From Sternotherus odoratus (taxonomy: Eukaryota; Chordata; Testudines; Kinosternidae), in the NCBI GenBank assembly GCA_032164245.1, contig JAVMKO010000001.1:246645644-246709643 (forward strand): a stretch of 64,000 bases of DNA. Reading direction: 5' to 3'. Below, one piece after another: positions 46,103 through 59,568 of the stretch. The position numbers and the translations under genes are program-made. Each line of letters begins with the position of its first letter. Positions within the stretch are counted from its first letter, which is position 1. The notes beneath the pieces were generated by a model. That model saw only the letters and a program-made list of their open reading frames with translations, did not search any database and was not told where the DNA came from.

Positions 46103-49100
46103 ATTCACACACAATCAAATAATAACAAGGCATACACAGAAACACAAATGAAAATAAAGATTTGAATTTGATTGAAGTAGTGTCCATGGTCCGTTTCAGG
46201 GGGACAGAAAGGGCCCCATTAGTTACCAGTTTAAACTGCTACTGTTAAGTTTGTGCATGAAGGAGGAACAACAACAGTGCTTCATTTTTTCCCCAGTGAA
46301 TTTTAAAGCCACAAAATTTATATTCTGAATATGTAGAGAGCCATGCAAGAATAAGTAGCTCATTACTACAGTGGGTAGTCTGACTGAAATCAATGGTTAT
46401 ACTAGTGGAGTTGCATACTAGTTAACATAGGTAGGAGTTTCTCAGTCTAGAAAAAAGTTTCCTCATGTGCATTAAAGAAGTGCTGTTTCTAACAGTATGA
46501 TATTAATGTGCACTGGAAACTTCTAGGTAGCACCAGAAAGGTCTACATGGGCCATTAAGTGCCCAACACATAGATGCACTTCAGAAATCTAAACATTAGA
46601 TAAACATTCAGAAATCTAGTGCTCAGTGCTGCTGAATGTAGACAAGCCCTATGTGCGCTCACTTCAGGCTTCAGCTGTGTGATGCAATCATGATGGCCAG
46701 ATTAAGGCAGAGGCATTATGGACTTTTGTCTTAGGCCGCTATTTCTGGAGTAATGTGTTTATATCGGAATCTGATCTTTCATTTTAAAAAAAAGGAATCT
46801 CTAGCATCCCTGGTTGTGAAGAAAAGCTTGAAAATGTGATTAAAACATAACCAATACTGTGATGTGTTCCTGAACTTGAAGAGAGCCTGAAACAATTGTG
46901 TGTGTGTGTCTGTGTGTACGTGTGTGTGGATTCCCTCATGCATTTCCACAAAATGTTAAATTCAAGAGCCACTGTTGGTGGGGAAGAAAACAACAATTCC
47001 AGCACCATCACAATAGCAGGCTCTGTGTGGCAGCAAGAGAAACATGAAGTGGACTGCATCCACCACCAAGCAAATACAGTTTGGTGGCTGGGGTAAATAC
47101 TGGAGGGACCCCCCCTACTGCCACTCATACTGCTCCAGGAGTAGGAATCCCTGGTACTGCCCCAGGATTAGGAGAGGGGGAAAAGGGTACCACATGCCAT
47201 TGTTTTATACCTCTAGGAATAGATGAAGGCCCCACTACCACTCCAATAAGAGGTTAAAGCCACAGTGCAAGTATAAGGCTATGAGCATGAAGCCATAGGT
47301 GTGCTTAGAGCTGGATTGCCTTAATCCAGCTCTGTGAATCATGGAGCCCCTCCATCCCCCTTTGGCTTTATCTGATCATCTTTAGGATTATTCAGGCTGG
47401 TAAAATTCCCCCTCTATGCAGGATTAAGAGGGTCTGCCTGCTCCTCATAATTTGCCACCATATTTAAACTAAATAACACACACCTTTCTTGTATTTCAAA
47501 ACTGGATTTTTATTCTCATCAGCACAAATTCTCGTGAGGCAGACCCTACTCTGGTGTAAATAACTGTAACTCCATTAAATTCACTGTAGCCAAGCCAATT
47601 CACAGCAGCTGAGGATCGTCCTTAGTAAGAGGTCGCAATTTTTCTCTTGCTCAGATTTTTCATTAAACCATATTGGGATTTCATTGTTATGCCATGATTC
47701 CCAGAGTGTGAGGACATTTGGCAGATAACACTGCTTCAAATTAGGGCAATTTAACCTCCCGTTGCCTTTTTGGATGGCAGAATTTCTCATTTTAATCTTG
47801 GTGATTTACCTTCCCATACCAAGTTTTTAATTGTAGCTTGCACTTGTTTTTAGAGTCCATTAGGCATCTAGAATGGTAGCATACTGAAAGCATAATTATG
47901 CCAGGGAGAAGTAATCAATCTAATGATTTGTATTCTACCCCCACCTAGTGAACTGTATCTTGTTCCAATTTACTATGTCATTGCACTGCAATTGTACAAG
48001 GGGGTAAATATTACCTCTCATAATGACTTTAAGCTTTTATTAAGGAGACTTCCTGAGTATTTCATACTTCCATTTATCTATTCAAATCGCAGTTGAGAAA
48101 AAAAAATCATATAAGGATTTTCTTCTGACAGCAGCAAAATCTTATTGTTTTTGCCAGATAATTTAATATTCAGCAATCTTCTAGAAATCACTTTCACCAT
48201 TAGTTATTTTTGCCAGTTAGTTTAATCTCCATTAATCTTCTGGAAATCATTATCACCATTTGTTATCTAGGCAATCTGACACATATGGAGTAGAGGTCTG
48301 CCAGTCTTGATCAGACTGCAGAATTGGTGCCTATGGTGAGTCCTTTAGTTGTGACTGGCAAACCAAGAGCTAGTTCACATATTGAAATGTTTGGTGCTCC
48401 TCATCCCCTGTTCTAACACTCTATTTATATCTAGTCACCACAGCAAGTGGTTCTAAAGCCAAAAGAAATAGAAGAGATAATTAAGAACAACCTTATTTGG
48501 CATGCAACTGATTCTGAATGATAGTCAAACACCGCCATTATGCATAAGACGTGTCAGAGGATTTGTGTGTAGTAATTAGACACTTTCTAGAAATATTGCT
48601 CACAAATTATATATGCAACATAAACCACTTCAATCCACTCTGTCAAATGCCTTATATACATCTAGAGATAGACACTTCATTCATTGGGCAATAACACTTT
48701 TCAAATTTCATGTAAGATGCTTATTGATATGGGAAAATAAACCATCAATGCCCATTCTACCACTAGTTTTGCAGATTTTCAGTTTGCAATTGAATATATA
48801 AGAGGCATGAGTATTGGGAGTACCATATTTTGGTTATCCTTATTAGTTAGCCTTGGGCTGCCAAATGTACAACAAAGTCATCATAACAAATCTTTGGATA
48901 ATCTATTGTCTAATATGATTTTAGTATATATGTGGAGAGCCATGCACCTGAAGGATAGGGATTAAATTTTTCTTTCCTCTAACTGTAGGATATTCCCCCT
49001 GTATTGATTCACAGACTATTTTCAATAGTGGACAGCAGGCAGATGTGATATTTTGGTCCCTAGATTATTCTGTATTGTTAATTCTTTTGATACAACCCAC

Positions 49101-49537
49101 AATTATTAACCCTTCAAGGTACAACTAGATCCATATCTGTTACAAGTACCAATGCTTCATGTGCAGATTAGATTCAAAGCTGTAGAGTCTGGCCTACGTT
49201 ATAACAAGCTTTATACGGAGGCATTGTAAGGTGAACAAATGTCTTGTGCAAAGACTATTAATAATTCCAGTCCTTCAGTATCCTTGAATGCAAAGGTTTC
49301 TCCAAGCTTACACTGCCGATGAAAAGGAGGGAGTGCAGGGAGTAGCAAGGTCAGGGCCATAATCCGTGTCCCATTCTGCACAGGCCAGTGAAACTGAGCT
49401 AGCTCAGGTGCTGTGTGTGTGTGTGGGAAGGGGAAAGGTATTCGTGTGTCCCCTTTCTGGCCCAAACTCCCTGTGATCCCATTGATTTGTGGCTTTCACG
49501 TTGCTCCCTAATGCCGCCTTTGGGGTGGGGCTTTCAG
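46103..49537. other. Mostly unrecognised; small GTCTAC repeat and (GT)n
   Basis: 46540-46650 has inverted GTCTACATGG / AATGTAGACAAG ends of the foldback group. 46897-46930 is a short GT repeat. No gene recognised. Confidence 0.4.
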
Positions 49538-49744
49538 TGTATGTCTACACCACAGATACAGTACATATGTACCTCTCTAGCCCCATGGTGTCCTCGCTCA
49601 CAATAAAAGGGCTTTTTTCATCACTGTAGTTAAGCCACACACTCAAGAGATGTTAGCTAGGTCTATAGCGTGATTTAGGTTGGCTTTTTACAGCTCTGCA
49701 TGATGTAGATAGCTTGACCTAACTTTTAGCTGTAGACCAGACCT
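49538..49744. repeat. Foldback repeat with GTCTACAC ends
   Basis: Left 'tgtatgtctacaccacag', right 'ttagctgtagaccagacc'; about 207 bp, no coding sequence. Confidence 0.55.
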
Positions 49745-50585
49745 CGGAGGCATAGGAACACATATCCCATTGCAAACCATTGAGTCTTATGCTCTTAAGT
49801 CACTTTTGGAAATCCCAGTCTCAAGCCACACTGTGACCGGTTATATCTAATACAAGATGCTGTGCCTTCTCAGTTATCACCTGCATGAGCAATTTTGAAG
49901 GATCATTCAAGAGGAATTTCTCCCACAAAAAGGCAAAAGTAAATAATTGGGTTAAAAAACAAGAAAGAGCCTCTCAAAAGGGATTAATTTTGGCCTAAAT
50001 CTACTTCCACTGAAATCAGCCAGAATATTACTACTGACTTGAATAGGGTTTGGCCAGTGAAGAACGTTTTAGAAAATGTCTCATACTAAGTGTTTTTCAT
50101 GCTAACTTGAACCAATGTTGGTTAAGTTACAGATTTAAGTGACAATCTGACCAATATTTATCTGTTAGGGTTATAGTTTAGGTTTCTATGTAGCCCTTGC
50201 AAAAGTTGATGACATGACTAAATCGTAAAGCAAGACAAAGTGTACTGTGGTTCATTAAGAGCCAAATCACCAAATCTTCATGCCAGCACACAAACTGAGT
50301 GGCTGGGATGCTCAATGGACAGTAGTTGAGTAGGGCAGGATTCCTATCTTCCCAAATGCATAGCAACTTGGAAGCCACTACACAGAGGCTACTGGAAGAT
50401 CCATGCAGTAGATTATCTGACTTTGATCCCTTCCCTTCCTCCTACTTACCCTTGTACTCTGCTGCACATGGAAGCTAAGACATCTCCATGTAGAGCACAT
50501 GCCATAACCTTTCAAAATCAAATGTGCCAGTGTGCAAGATTATGCCTCAATTTAACACTCTCAAATTGTCTGGCTAAAGTAGATA
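49745..50585. other. No recognisable feature
   Basis: AT-rich left flank of the solo retroviral LTR. Confidence 0.4.
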
Positions 50586-51022
50586 AAGGTTGTCCCTGCC
50601 AGCAGGTATATGGGATCTTGGGGAGCAATTACCACACAGGTGGGGTGCAAAATAAACTTTATTAAGAAAATGCAAAACCAGGGAAAATTTAATAGTGAGG
50701 GGTATGGGGTTTGTTTAAGTAGACAATTGGGGAGGGGTTTCTTTTAGTAAATGGGATAGGGGGTTTCAATAGTGGGGTACAATACAGTTGGGAACCAATT
50801 AGCACTGAAGTATAAATGTAACAGGTACATAACAATTTCTATGTAAAGAGTGTGTCACAGCAGCATATAACCAACTAACAGTATGGGTAAAATGTGTTAA
50901 ATAACCAACAATTTTAGGTAAACATGTAAATGTAAAATGTGAGGTGTGTTAGAGAGAAAAGGGGTAACCAATGGGGTTTTATGCTAGAAAGAGAGAGAGA
51001 AGACAGGCTGTAAGTTGAAACA

Positions 51023-51023
<1 letters not shown>

Positions 51024-51087
<64 letters not shown>
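51024..51087. repeat. (GA)n microsatellite within the solo LTR
   Basis: About 32 AG units. The partner LTR at 61.1 kb has only about six CT units here, so the repeat expanded in this copy. Confidence 0.97.
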
Positions 51088-51090
<3 letters not shown>

Positions 51091-51524
51091 AAGGTTGGGG
51101 GATGGGGGAAGAGGAGCACATGGTGGAGGGAGATTTAAACTCAGGGAGACACAGAACAGACAGGCTGCAAGTTTAAACACCAGAGAGACAATTATACAAA
51201 ACACAGTAAAATCTTATCTATGATTTAACTTAACCAAAACTACACAAATTAGCAAGTAACAAAACACAATGCAACAATTCTTTAAGGCTAACTTACAGTG
51301 TACAATGCAAGCAATTTCCTAAACCTAACTTAACTACAGCTATGCAAAATGAAATTACAACTTATCTAGACTAAAAGACAAAATCTAACCTAATGGGTGC
51401 ACCTTATACTAGGGGTAGTTTCAGAGGGCAGGGTGGTGTGTGCCCAGGTACAGTCCAGGAAGGCACAGGCTTATTTCTAGCAGCAAAGGTGCTGCAAAGC
51501 AAGAAACAGATTACAGATACAGAC

Positions 51525-51710
51525 CAAGGAGTTTAAGAGAGGTTTTAAGACACAGACCAAGGTTTAGTTTAAGTCTAAGAGAGGTTTTAAGACACAGACC
51601 AAGGTTTAGTTTAAGAGAGGTTTTAAGACACAGACCAAGGTTTAGTTTAAGTCTAAGAGAGGTTTTAAGACACAGACCAAGGAGTTTAAGAGAGGTTTAG
51701 TTTGAGTCTG
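51525..51710 (-). repeat. Tandem repeats within the solo LTR
   Basis: About five units built from 'acacagaccaagg', 'tttaagagaggttttaag' and optional 'tttagtttaagtct'. The counterpart in the other LTR is 60450-60740. Confidence 0.9.
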
Positions 51711-52539
51711 TGTGTTGGGGAAACAGAGCCAGCAGCTAAAGTAATTAAGTATAGAAAGTTTCACAGAGGAATTCTCACCAGTCCCCAAGGCAGCAGCAAA
51801 GGCAGAAGCAGCAACAGCATCAGAAGAAGCAAGGAGGGTTCGGCACGGTGTTGATAATCAGGAGGTCTCTCAGGCAGCAATTCGTTCTTCGGGGGGGGGG
51901 GGGTGTTTAAAATGGGGGTACGCTCAAAAATAAAACGAGAGCGGAGAAATGACCCCCCCAGAACCCCTGGCTGATCAGACCAGGTAGCAATGCAGGAACC
52001 TTTCTGATGTTTGTTTCAAAAATGCCTGTTCTTAAAGGCAAACTCAGGCAGTTTCCCCGCCAGCAATCCTGATAGGCTCCCTCTGTCACAGGGGAGGATT
52101 TACAGGGAAAAACTGCAGGTGAGCATAGAGACATGCCTGGGCAGAGTCCTGGACCATAGGTGTGAGTTCCACCTCCTGACTCAAAAGCACATGAGGCCTA
52201 TGATTCATGCCCAGGATCTCAAAAACACATTAGGTCTTACAGCTTTGGACATTGCCTACCCTACACCGAGCCCAGGTTTAACAAGGTGATAACAGGACCA
52301 ACCCTTTGAACAGGGCAGTTGTCCCACTTAGCACACAGCACAAGTGGCCATCCCTTTGAGAAGGGCAATGGCTCTTGGTAAACAACTTAAGGGGCCCTCC
52401 CTTTGAGAAGGGCAGTGGCCCTGGTAAACAACTTAACAGCCAGGGAGGGGCAGCCACAGTAGAACAAAAACAAAATGGAGTAAGGGGACAGCTGTAAGAA
52501 ACAAAATGGAATAGGGGGAAAACTGTAACAGACAAAGGT

Positions 52540-53664
52540 TAGGTAATCATTCACACATTTACACACATTTGAATCTTTTGAAGTTTACCCATAAACTATT
52601 AAAAACCTATGATATGATGTTTAGACAGATTTGCGTCTTCTTTGCTTTATATACAGAGAACATTTATGGATAAATTCTGGGTGATTACTCTTGTTTCACT
52701 CTTTTGTTTTTATCATTGGAATTCAGCTATTTCAGCCTAATTTCTCCTCTCTGGCAGCAATTCTATTCCATTACTGAACTCCATTCTGGAGGATTGCTCT
52801 ATATTCTTTGTTGAGTGATTTTTCTGTACCAATTTGGATACTGTTCTTGTGAGAGAAAATTATGCATGTATGATTATGCACAATGGCCTATCCGGTAATT
52901 CAGAATTTCTCTGTTGAGGATAGGTATTGTGAAAAAAATGAAAACTCATTGAAATCTGTCAGTTTACATAAAGACTCTGGGTAAGAGATTTTGTAGTGAT
53001 AATACAAAATAAACTATGGAAAAGAGAGATTTATAGAAACCAAAAAAGTCCTGTATAAAACCTAATCCCGAAGGCCTCTCCAGTCCTTATACTGGTAGGA
53101 CTCCCACTGGACCCAAGGGATCATAGAGTTAGGTTCTGAATTACTCTGAATGTCTGCCTAATGGATACATACAGGTAAGATACACCCACATGCTCTATAT
53201 TGCCAAGTACTACACAATTAAAATGAGACTTTCAAAGTCTGGGGGAGATAGGCACCCAGATCCCATAACAAGTCACAGTGTTGACCATGAAACTCCATTT
53301 TGTCTGATACCTGTTGCCCTTGTAAATGATCAGATCCTTTAAAGGGTTCCATTCAGATAAACCACTGTGCCCATGTGACTTTAATAGGGCTCCAGGTGGA
53401 GAAGGATTGAAGGCTAAGGGCGTAATCCAAATCCTTTGCAGTCCATTGATATAAGCCCCCATTAAGGAGCTGCTTAAGCATGTGAATAACGTTAAGCACA
53501 GAATTAGTCACCTTACGGTAAATTAGACTACACAGGCAATAATGATCATGACAGTTTTGTTCAGTACTTACTAGCATTTAACATGGGGGCTATAGAAATG
53601 AACTTAAAGTCATAATTTGTCTGAAACAAAACATCACAAAATTTTGTAAATCTTCAGTATCAGT
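52540..53664. other. No recognisable feature
   Basis: AT-rich, apparently unique DNA. Confidence 0.4.
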
Positions 53665-54540
53665 AGGCTGGAGTTACAAAGTATGTAGGTACCTAACTGC
53701 CACTTTAGGTGTTTGAATTCCAGAAACAGGACCCACTTTGGTACATAAAACTATCCCTCAGCTGCCCCTGGACCCTGTAGGCACTTTAACTTCCTTGCCA
53801 CCTATTTTTTTGCAGTAGTTTTCCTAGATTCTAATATTTCTGTGTCTGTGCACGTGATCAGCAGACTCAAGACTATCATCCAAATGCCTAAGCCCCGAGT
53901 GATGCAAAAATCTGGAAAAGACCAGTTTCTTCTGCCTAACTCACCTGTGAGGCCTAATCTGGTAAGCGTGCCCAGACCTTGCCTACTGAATGAGACCCCT
54001 ATAGGCAAGTTTACATAAAGAGTGGGAAGAGGGAGATGGAGAGGTCCTCACTCATAATTTTTAGCCCAGTGGTTAGGGTACTCTCCTGGGAAGTGGCAGA
54101 TTTCAGATTCAAGTCCCCTTTCTGCCTAATGGGGAGAACTATCTGCTATCTCTGAGGTGAGTGTCCTAGCCATTGGACTATGGGATCTTTTGAGGGGCTG
54201 AAATGTTCCTCAGTCTCTCCTGTTGAAGATGTTCCACTATGAACAAATAATGAAAGAGTTGTTGGTCAAGAGAGAGAGAGAGAAAGCATGAGACTGACAT
54301 TGTAGTCTGGTGGCTAGAGCACTCATCTGGGAGGTGGAAGACTCAACATCCAGTCTCTGCTGCAATGGATTTTTAAATTATTTACCCACCATGGACCAGA
54401 TTCAAAGGAGCTACTGATGGGTCCCCACCTCAGAATATCCCATAGTTAGTGAATATGGCAGTCATCACAGAGTGGCAAATCTCTGTTCAAATCCCAGGCA
54501 TATACTCTAAGCACCGGGCTAGAAGGAGGGAGAGCTTCTT
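53665..54540. repeat. Composite repeat with two tRNA-like foldback units
   Basis: 53665-53990 is 'taggtacctaactgccac'-type text. A Pol III A-box-like TAGCCCAGTGG lies at 54063-54073, a B-box-like GATTCAAGTCC at 54107-54117, and an inverted A-box, CCATTGGACTA, near 54171-54181. A second, more diverged unit runs 54310-54535 (left 'tagtctggtggctagag', right inverted 'agcaccgggctaga'). The same order of parts occurs at 7680-8150. Confidence 0.5.
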
Positions 54541-54544
54541 GCAA

Positions 54545-54566
54545 AACACACACACACACACACACA
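54545..54566. repeat. (CA)n microsatellite
   Basis: About 11 CA units. Confidence 0.95.
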
Positions 54567-55021
54567 ACTGACTAAATCCATGAGAGAGTTTGTAACTGGG
54601 AATACCAAGCAAGGGAAGGCACCTCCCTGCAGCTCAGACTTAAGCTGTATTTGTCCTGAGAACTGGTAGGGTTACCATATGTCCAGATTTTCCCATCCAT
54701 AGCTTCTTTTTTAAGTGTCCTCTTCTGTCCAGATGGATTTCAGTACATGAAAAGATGGGAATTGCCTTACTAAGTGGGGGGGGGGGGTGAGTTCTAATGA
54801 GACAATTCGATTAAAGCAGGGTAGTATCAACAGGACAAAAAAATCACTTTTGTAGTGGTAATCAGGGTGGCTCATTTCAAACATTTCATTTCATTTTCCA
54901 TCCTGTTGAAAAAGCCCACTTTAATAGAATTGTCTCCCTAGAACTGACCTCCCACTTGGTAAGGAAACTCCCATCTTTTCTGTACTGTTCTTTATATCTT
55001 CCTACTGTATTTTCCACTTCC
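54567..55021. other. Unassigned; repeat fragment at 54668
   Basis: 'agggttaccatatgtccag' followed by 'attttccc' resembles a common MITE end in reptiles. A G10-11 run lies near 54777-54787. Confidence 0.4.
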
Positions 55022-55105
55022 TGCATCTGATGAAGTAGGTTTTAGCCCACAAAAGCTTATATAAGCCCAACTAAATGTGTTAGTCTCTAAGGTGCCACAA
55101 GTACC
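55022..55105 (-). mobile_element. Partial turtle SINE
   Basis: 'tgcatctgatgaagtaggtt', 'agcccacaaaagcttata' and 'tctctaaggtgccacaag' match the 3' two thirds of the SINE in reverse. The tRNA-like head is absent. Confidence 0.8.
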
Positions 55106-56668
55106 CCTAATTATTTTTTTCTAAATTCCAAAGAATCTTCTCTGCTGTTTCCAATACAACTGCTGCTTCAATAACCTTCTTCAGTGTAAATGCTGGTACA
55201 GTCAGCATCTTTTTCTGGACTGATAAGTACATAGTTCAGAGACAAATTGGTTACCCTGGACATTTCTTAATGTTTGTCCAAAATGACAATGCTCTGAGAA
55301 CTCCCTTAGACGAGCAACAAACTGTGCTACCAACTCTCAACTCCCCTGATGGAACCTATAGTTTTTTCTGCTATCTTTGATGGAGGAGGAGAAAAATGTC
55401 CCAGGATTGCTGCAGTAATTGCAGCAAAGGTGGCAGTTCCAGGCACTGTTGGAAACAGTAGGTCATGCAGGAGTCCATATGCCTTTGGACTCATCACTGT
55501 CAAAAAGGATGAAGTTTGTCCATCTGGAATGGTGTGGCAGGTTACAAATTGCTCAAAGCTTTTGAGGTATACCAGGCTTTGTGGTTGCTATCCAATTCAC
55601 TAACATTGTTCAGAAATCTTGCCATTTTCTGTGCTTTCATATTGTACTTCACACCCTCTTGGACACCTTTTGTACCACAGGAAATCTCTTTTTTTTGTTA
55701 CTGTACTATCTGTGCCCAATCTGACACTTCTGACTGTATGCCGACACTTCTGACTGCAAATTCTTCCTTTGGCTGCTGACTTCAAAATTCTCCCTATTTG
55801 GGCTCTATCAGTTGGCTATATATCCTCAGTTCAGGCTAAGCTGTTTATCTACCTGCTTGCACCTGGTCAGTCATGATGGCTGCTTGGTTCCCTCTCACTG
55901 CTTTGTTTGCAGAAGCTCTAGGCTGAAGCCTATTCCCTTGTTCTGTTTTTAATTTGCCAGCTTCCCCACTCTAGCTGTCTGGTTCATAATGTCCCAGCAG
56001 CCATCTAGGCAAACTTTTCCCCTTTATAATATTATTATTTGCTTAGCATTTCTTCTTGTTCCAGCAGATGCAGCAATGGACTCGTGGTATCAAAATTCTT
56101 TATCTCTAAGTGTAATATCTGGACCCAGAAGGGGGGAAGAATAGAGAGGAGCTCACAGTTTGCTACTCTGCAAATGTTTATTTTTCTGGATACTAAACAT
56201 AAAGCAATATAAAAGTGAGGCTCTGCACTGGGGGGGGTGGGGGGGAAGGGGGTAGGAAAGCCCTCATAATGTCATGACATCACAGTCATACCAAGTTTCC
56301 AGGATGACATGATCCCACTACACCATGCTGATTCACCTGGTCCAGAGGTGGCATTCCACTGATGGACAGATAGTCACAATAGCAGCAGTCTCCCACCTCT
56401 CTGTGTCCTGAGGTGACAGTGGATCATCACTATGCCAGTCCCCTGTCATCGGTTTATGAGAAAGGTCCGAGTCCATTACCCAAGAGTCTCGCTGGTCATG
56501 TACTGCAACACACACGTTTGTCCTGTAAGAAGGAACAGTAGCAGACACATCAATCAATTGCTCCATGGCTTCCATTAAGATGGGCAGGAGAGAGAGGGGT
56601 GAATAGGAACTGCCACTGAAAAACATGTGAAGATGGTAGACAGTAACAACAATACACTGCAAAGCAGT
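55106..56668. other. No recognisable gene
   Basis: Overlapping frames at 55349-55779 and a minus-strand frame from 56333 have no recognisable domain. A G-run region lies at about 56229-56252. Confidence 0.35.
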
Positions 56669-56676
56669 TCCTAGAG

Positions 56677-56876
56677 CAGAGGTTTCCAAACTTGGTTTGT
56701 GGCTTAAGCCAGGGTAAGCCACCTCTTCCTGCAGCTCCCATTGGCTGGGAACGGTGAACCATGGCCACTGGGAGCTGCGAGCGGCCATACCTGCAGATGC
56801 TCAGATAAACAAAGCATCTCACAACCCACCAGGGGATTACTCTGAACAAATCATGAACCAAATTTGGGAACCTCTG
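56677..56876. mobile_element. hAT-type MITE with perfect 8-bp TSD
   Basis: The inverted ends are CAGAGGTTTCCAAACTTGG and CCAAATTTGGGAACCTCTG. The flanking 8-bp duplication TCCTAGAG is perfect (56669-56676, 56877-56884). 200 bp, no transposase. The central part is GC-rich ('ctcccattggctgggaacgg'). Confidence 0.92.
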
Positions 56877-56884
56877 TCCTAGAG

Positions 56885-59222
56885 TGTATCCTGTGACAAA
56901 CAGAATCTGGGACACCACTCTTGAAATACTAATACCTAACACATAGGTATCAAAAAGTGGGAGTGTAGATGTAAGTCCAGGCATGTATTCAGGTTGTACC
57001 TATGTCTCGCACAACATATGTGGACACTCAGTGTGAGTGTGGTGTACATGCACAAGCATTCATATGGGTAAGTACTTGAGTATGTGTAGCAGTGTAGATA
57101 CCTATCTCCAAGATGGGGCGAGACTTAGGACATACTTTTCTTGCTTTGACATCTCACATTAGCTAGTTTGGACAGGAAGCCAAGTTTAGACAGTAGCATG
57201 TTGTCTTTTTGAATGTCTGAGGCACCTATTTCCCTCCATTCATTGTATAGGGAGCCTAGGCTTTGGGAATCCCAGGGAATATCTAGGCACCTAAAAGTCA
57301 GGCCTGCTGACGCTCAGCATCTTTTTAAATCTAGCCCTAGAATGTCTCATTCAGCGATTCAGGATCAGGATATTTTTCATTAGTGGCACAGGGTGTCCTC
57401 CTCCAGGGCACCTCCCCATCGCCAAGGGTTGCCAACCCTCCAGGATTGTCCTGGAGATTCCAGGAATTAAAGATCAATTATGTCATGTAATGAAATCTCC
57501 AGGAATTCATCTGTCCAAAACTGTACCATCGCCTGATGTCACTCTGCAGGCCCATTGCCATCAATCTTCCCCCTCTCCGGGGCTTCCCAATTAAATTACC
57601 CAAAGGCAGACTCAGAGGCCCTTCTGGCTTAGCTTTGCTTGTTTTTCGAAAACAACAAACTGAACCAGAAAGAACAGCATTAGATAATTACAGGCTGGCC
57701 TTACTCTCTGCCTTCAGAGGTATCTCCTCCCAAACTGCTGGTAGACTTCTGGTGTCTGTCAGTCCCCACAGTTAATTCATTTTTTCCTCTGCAGCTCTCT
57801 TACCCCCTCTCCCTCTTCCACTTCATGCCACTCCTTATAGGAATATCTCTCTGAGGTGTGCCCCCTCAGTAATCAGGGTTGGCTGGATCCAAGCCTCTCG
57901 GACATAAAGGACCAAGCCATTTTTATTACAACTAGACAGGGACAAGAGCCATTTCAAATCTGAATCCAAACTCCAGATGTGTTTTTGAAACCTCTTCTAT
58001 TTTTAAATTATTTTAAAACCCTTTTAATCTTCACTTTGCACTAACGTCTTTGTACCTAGCTGAGTTTATATCTCCTCAGTAAATTCTCCCTCTCAATAAA
58101 TCAGACCATCTCAAAGTTCTTCATCCCATTTCTTTTATCTCACAGCAGCTAACTTTGTTTGCTTCTCTGCTTTTTGATAAGCAAGGCTCATTCAAATGTT
58201 GTTCAACCTAAGGGCTATTATCTCTCACAGTATACAGAGTTTTTAAAGTGAAAATACAATGTGGATGGGTCGAACACAAAAGGTAAAAGCTCCCTTTTAA
58301 GATCAGTCCCAGCAGGTCCTATTTTAAAGCTTTAAAATGATAATAATAAAAAAGAAGTTCAAGCAATTTAGAAAGTTACAAGCTATTGCTTGGGAGGAGA
58401 ATCAAATTGCTGGATGATATCAAGTGATGCCAGCTCTTGAACTAGCAGAGATAACTCTGGCAACGGCAATAAGAGAACTTTTGAATCAAGGAAATGAGTA
58501 TTTGTATTACCAAGACATAATGTGATGCCTCAGTTAAAAGTAATAGCTGATGACCTAAGGGGATGATTATGTAGATGAAAGCAATTTTGTTTTCTGAAAG
58601 TAAGGGTTTTTCTAGAAGAAAATAATCTCAGCTTCACCGCCCCCCACAATGCTAACTGGACATAGCTTAATAACATAACAAGCTAATGTGAAAGGAAATT
58701 TAGAAGTCTAATTTACCAGATATTTGTTTTTACTGAATGTAAGCATTCAGAATCATTTAAAGTTCATGTAGTTCACCTGTTCAAATATTTCAATAGTTTT
58801 CCTTTAATAAGACCAATGCTGGCATTCTGTTACTGTTCCACAAGCTTCTGAGGAACAGAGATAATTGAAATGATGGGATATGGGTGACTTTAAAGATATT
58901 GGTACTTTCTATTAGTCACTAGCAATGAACATGGTATGTGATCCTGAAAAATTATTACAGACTTAGTTCACCTTGGTTGTTTTAATCTGTAATTTAAGAA
59001 GTCAAAATAAGAAGTCAAAATAAGAAGTCAGGTGCCTGTGGGCAGATTTTACGAAATGTACTTATTTGATAATGTGTAACATTGTGTCTAAACTTTCAGT
59101 CCTTACTCAGGCAAAACTTCCAATGGCTTTGGTGGGTGCAGGGTAAAGTCAAGTGTTTGCTGAAGTGATGAAACTCAATCCAGCGGCTTGAAGATAAAAT
59201 GTGTTCACTTTTTCCTTCTATC
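56885..59222. other. Mostly unrecognised; two old repeat relics
   Basis: 57200-57340 carries 'taggcacctaaaagtc'-type text of the composite family. 57427-57500 starts 'gggttgccaaccctccagg', a reptile repeat end. The rest is AT-rich with no gene recognised. Confidence 0.4.
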
Positions 59223-59568
59223 CAATTACATATGTAACCCTTCTGCCCATCAGAGTTAGCAGCAACAAGGGCCGGGTTCAGTCTCCAGGGATTCCATTCT
59301 AATGACACAATACAAAACCGGCTCGAGCCCCCACCCAGTGACCTGGGACAACCATATACCACCCTTCTGGGCGCCTCTAAGAGGCAATACTTCCCCTCTC
59401 GCAAGCACAGAGTCTGAGTGTACCAAAACCCTTTTAATGACAGAGAGAAACACTGTGGCATATTATTGGGTAACCACCACAAACAGGAGTCACAAACCAA
59501 ACCATGAACCAGAATCCCCCCCCACACACACACACACACACAAGCAAATGGGCTGTGTCCTTTCCCTT
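59223..59568 (-). repeat. Possible older LTR fragment interrupted by the provirus
   Basis: The texture ('aaaacccttttaatgacaga', 'gggctgtgtcctttccc') resembles antisense LTR sequence of turtle retroelements. It includes a short (CA)n at 59523-59542. It ends exactly where the new LTR begins. Tentative. Confidence 0.35.

Larger units (their letters stand above)
50591..52534 (-). mobile_element. Solo LTR of an endogenous retrovirus (1.94 kb)
   Basis: Read on the minus strand it starts TGTCTGTTACAG and ends GGCAGGGACA, the same termini as the 5' LTR at 59569-61545. A perfect 5-bp duplication AAGGT flanks it (50586-50590, 52535-52539). A polyadenylation signal AATAAA (minus strand) lies at about 50658-50663, near the LTR 3' end. 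It contains a (GA)n tract (51024-51087), a tandem array of about 35-bp units (51525-51710) and a poly-G run (51891-51903). It is the recombined remnant of a full provirus. Confidence 0.92.

Noticed and set aside
51440..51700. 86-codon frame with repeated LREVLRHRPRFS-like text
   Set aside because: Translation of the tandem repeats in the antisense solo LTR.
56333..56984. Overlapping minus-strand frames of 144-151 codons
   Set aside because: They run through the hAT MITE at 56677-56876, so they cannot be an ancestral gene; no domain recognised.
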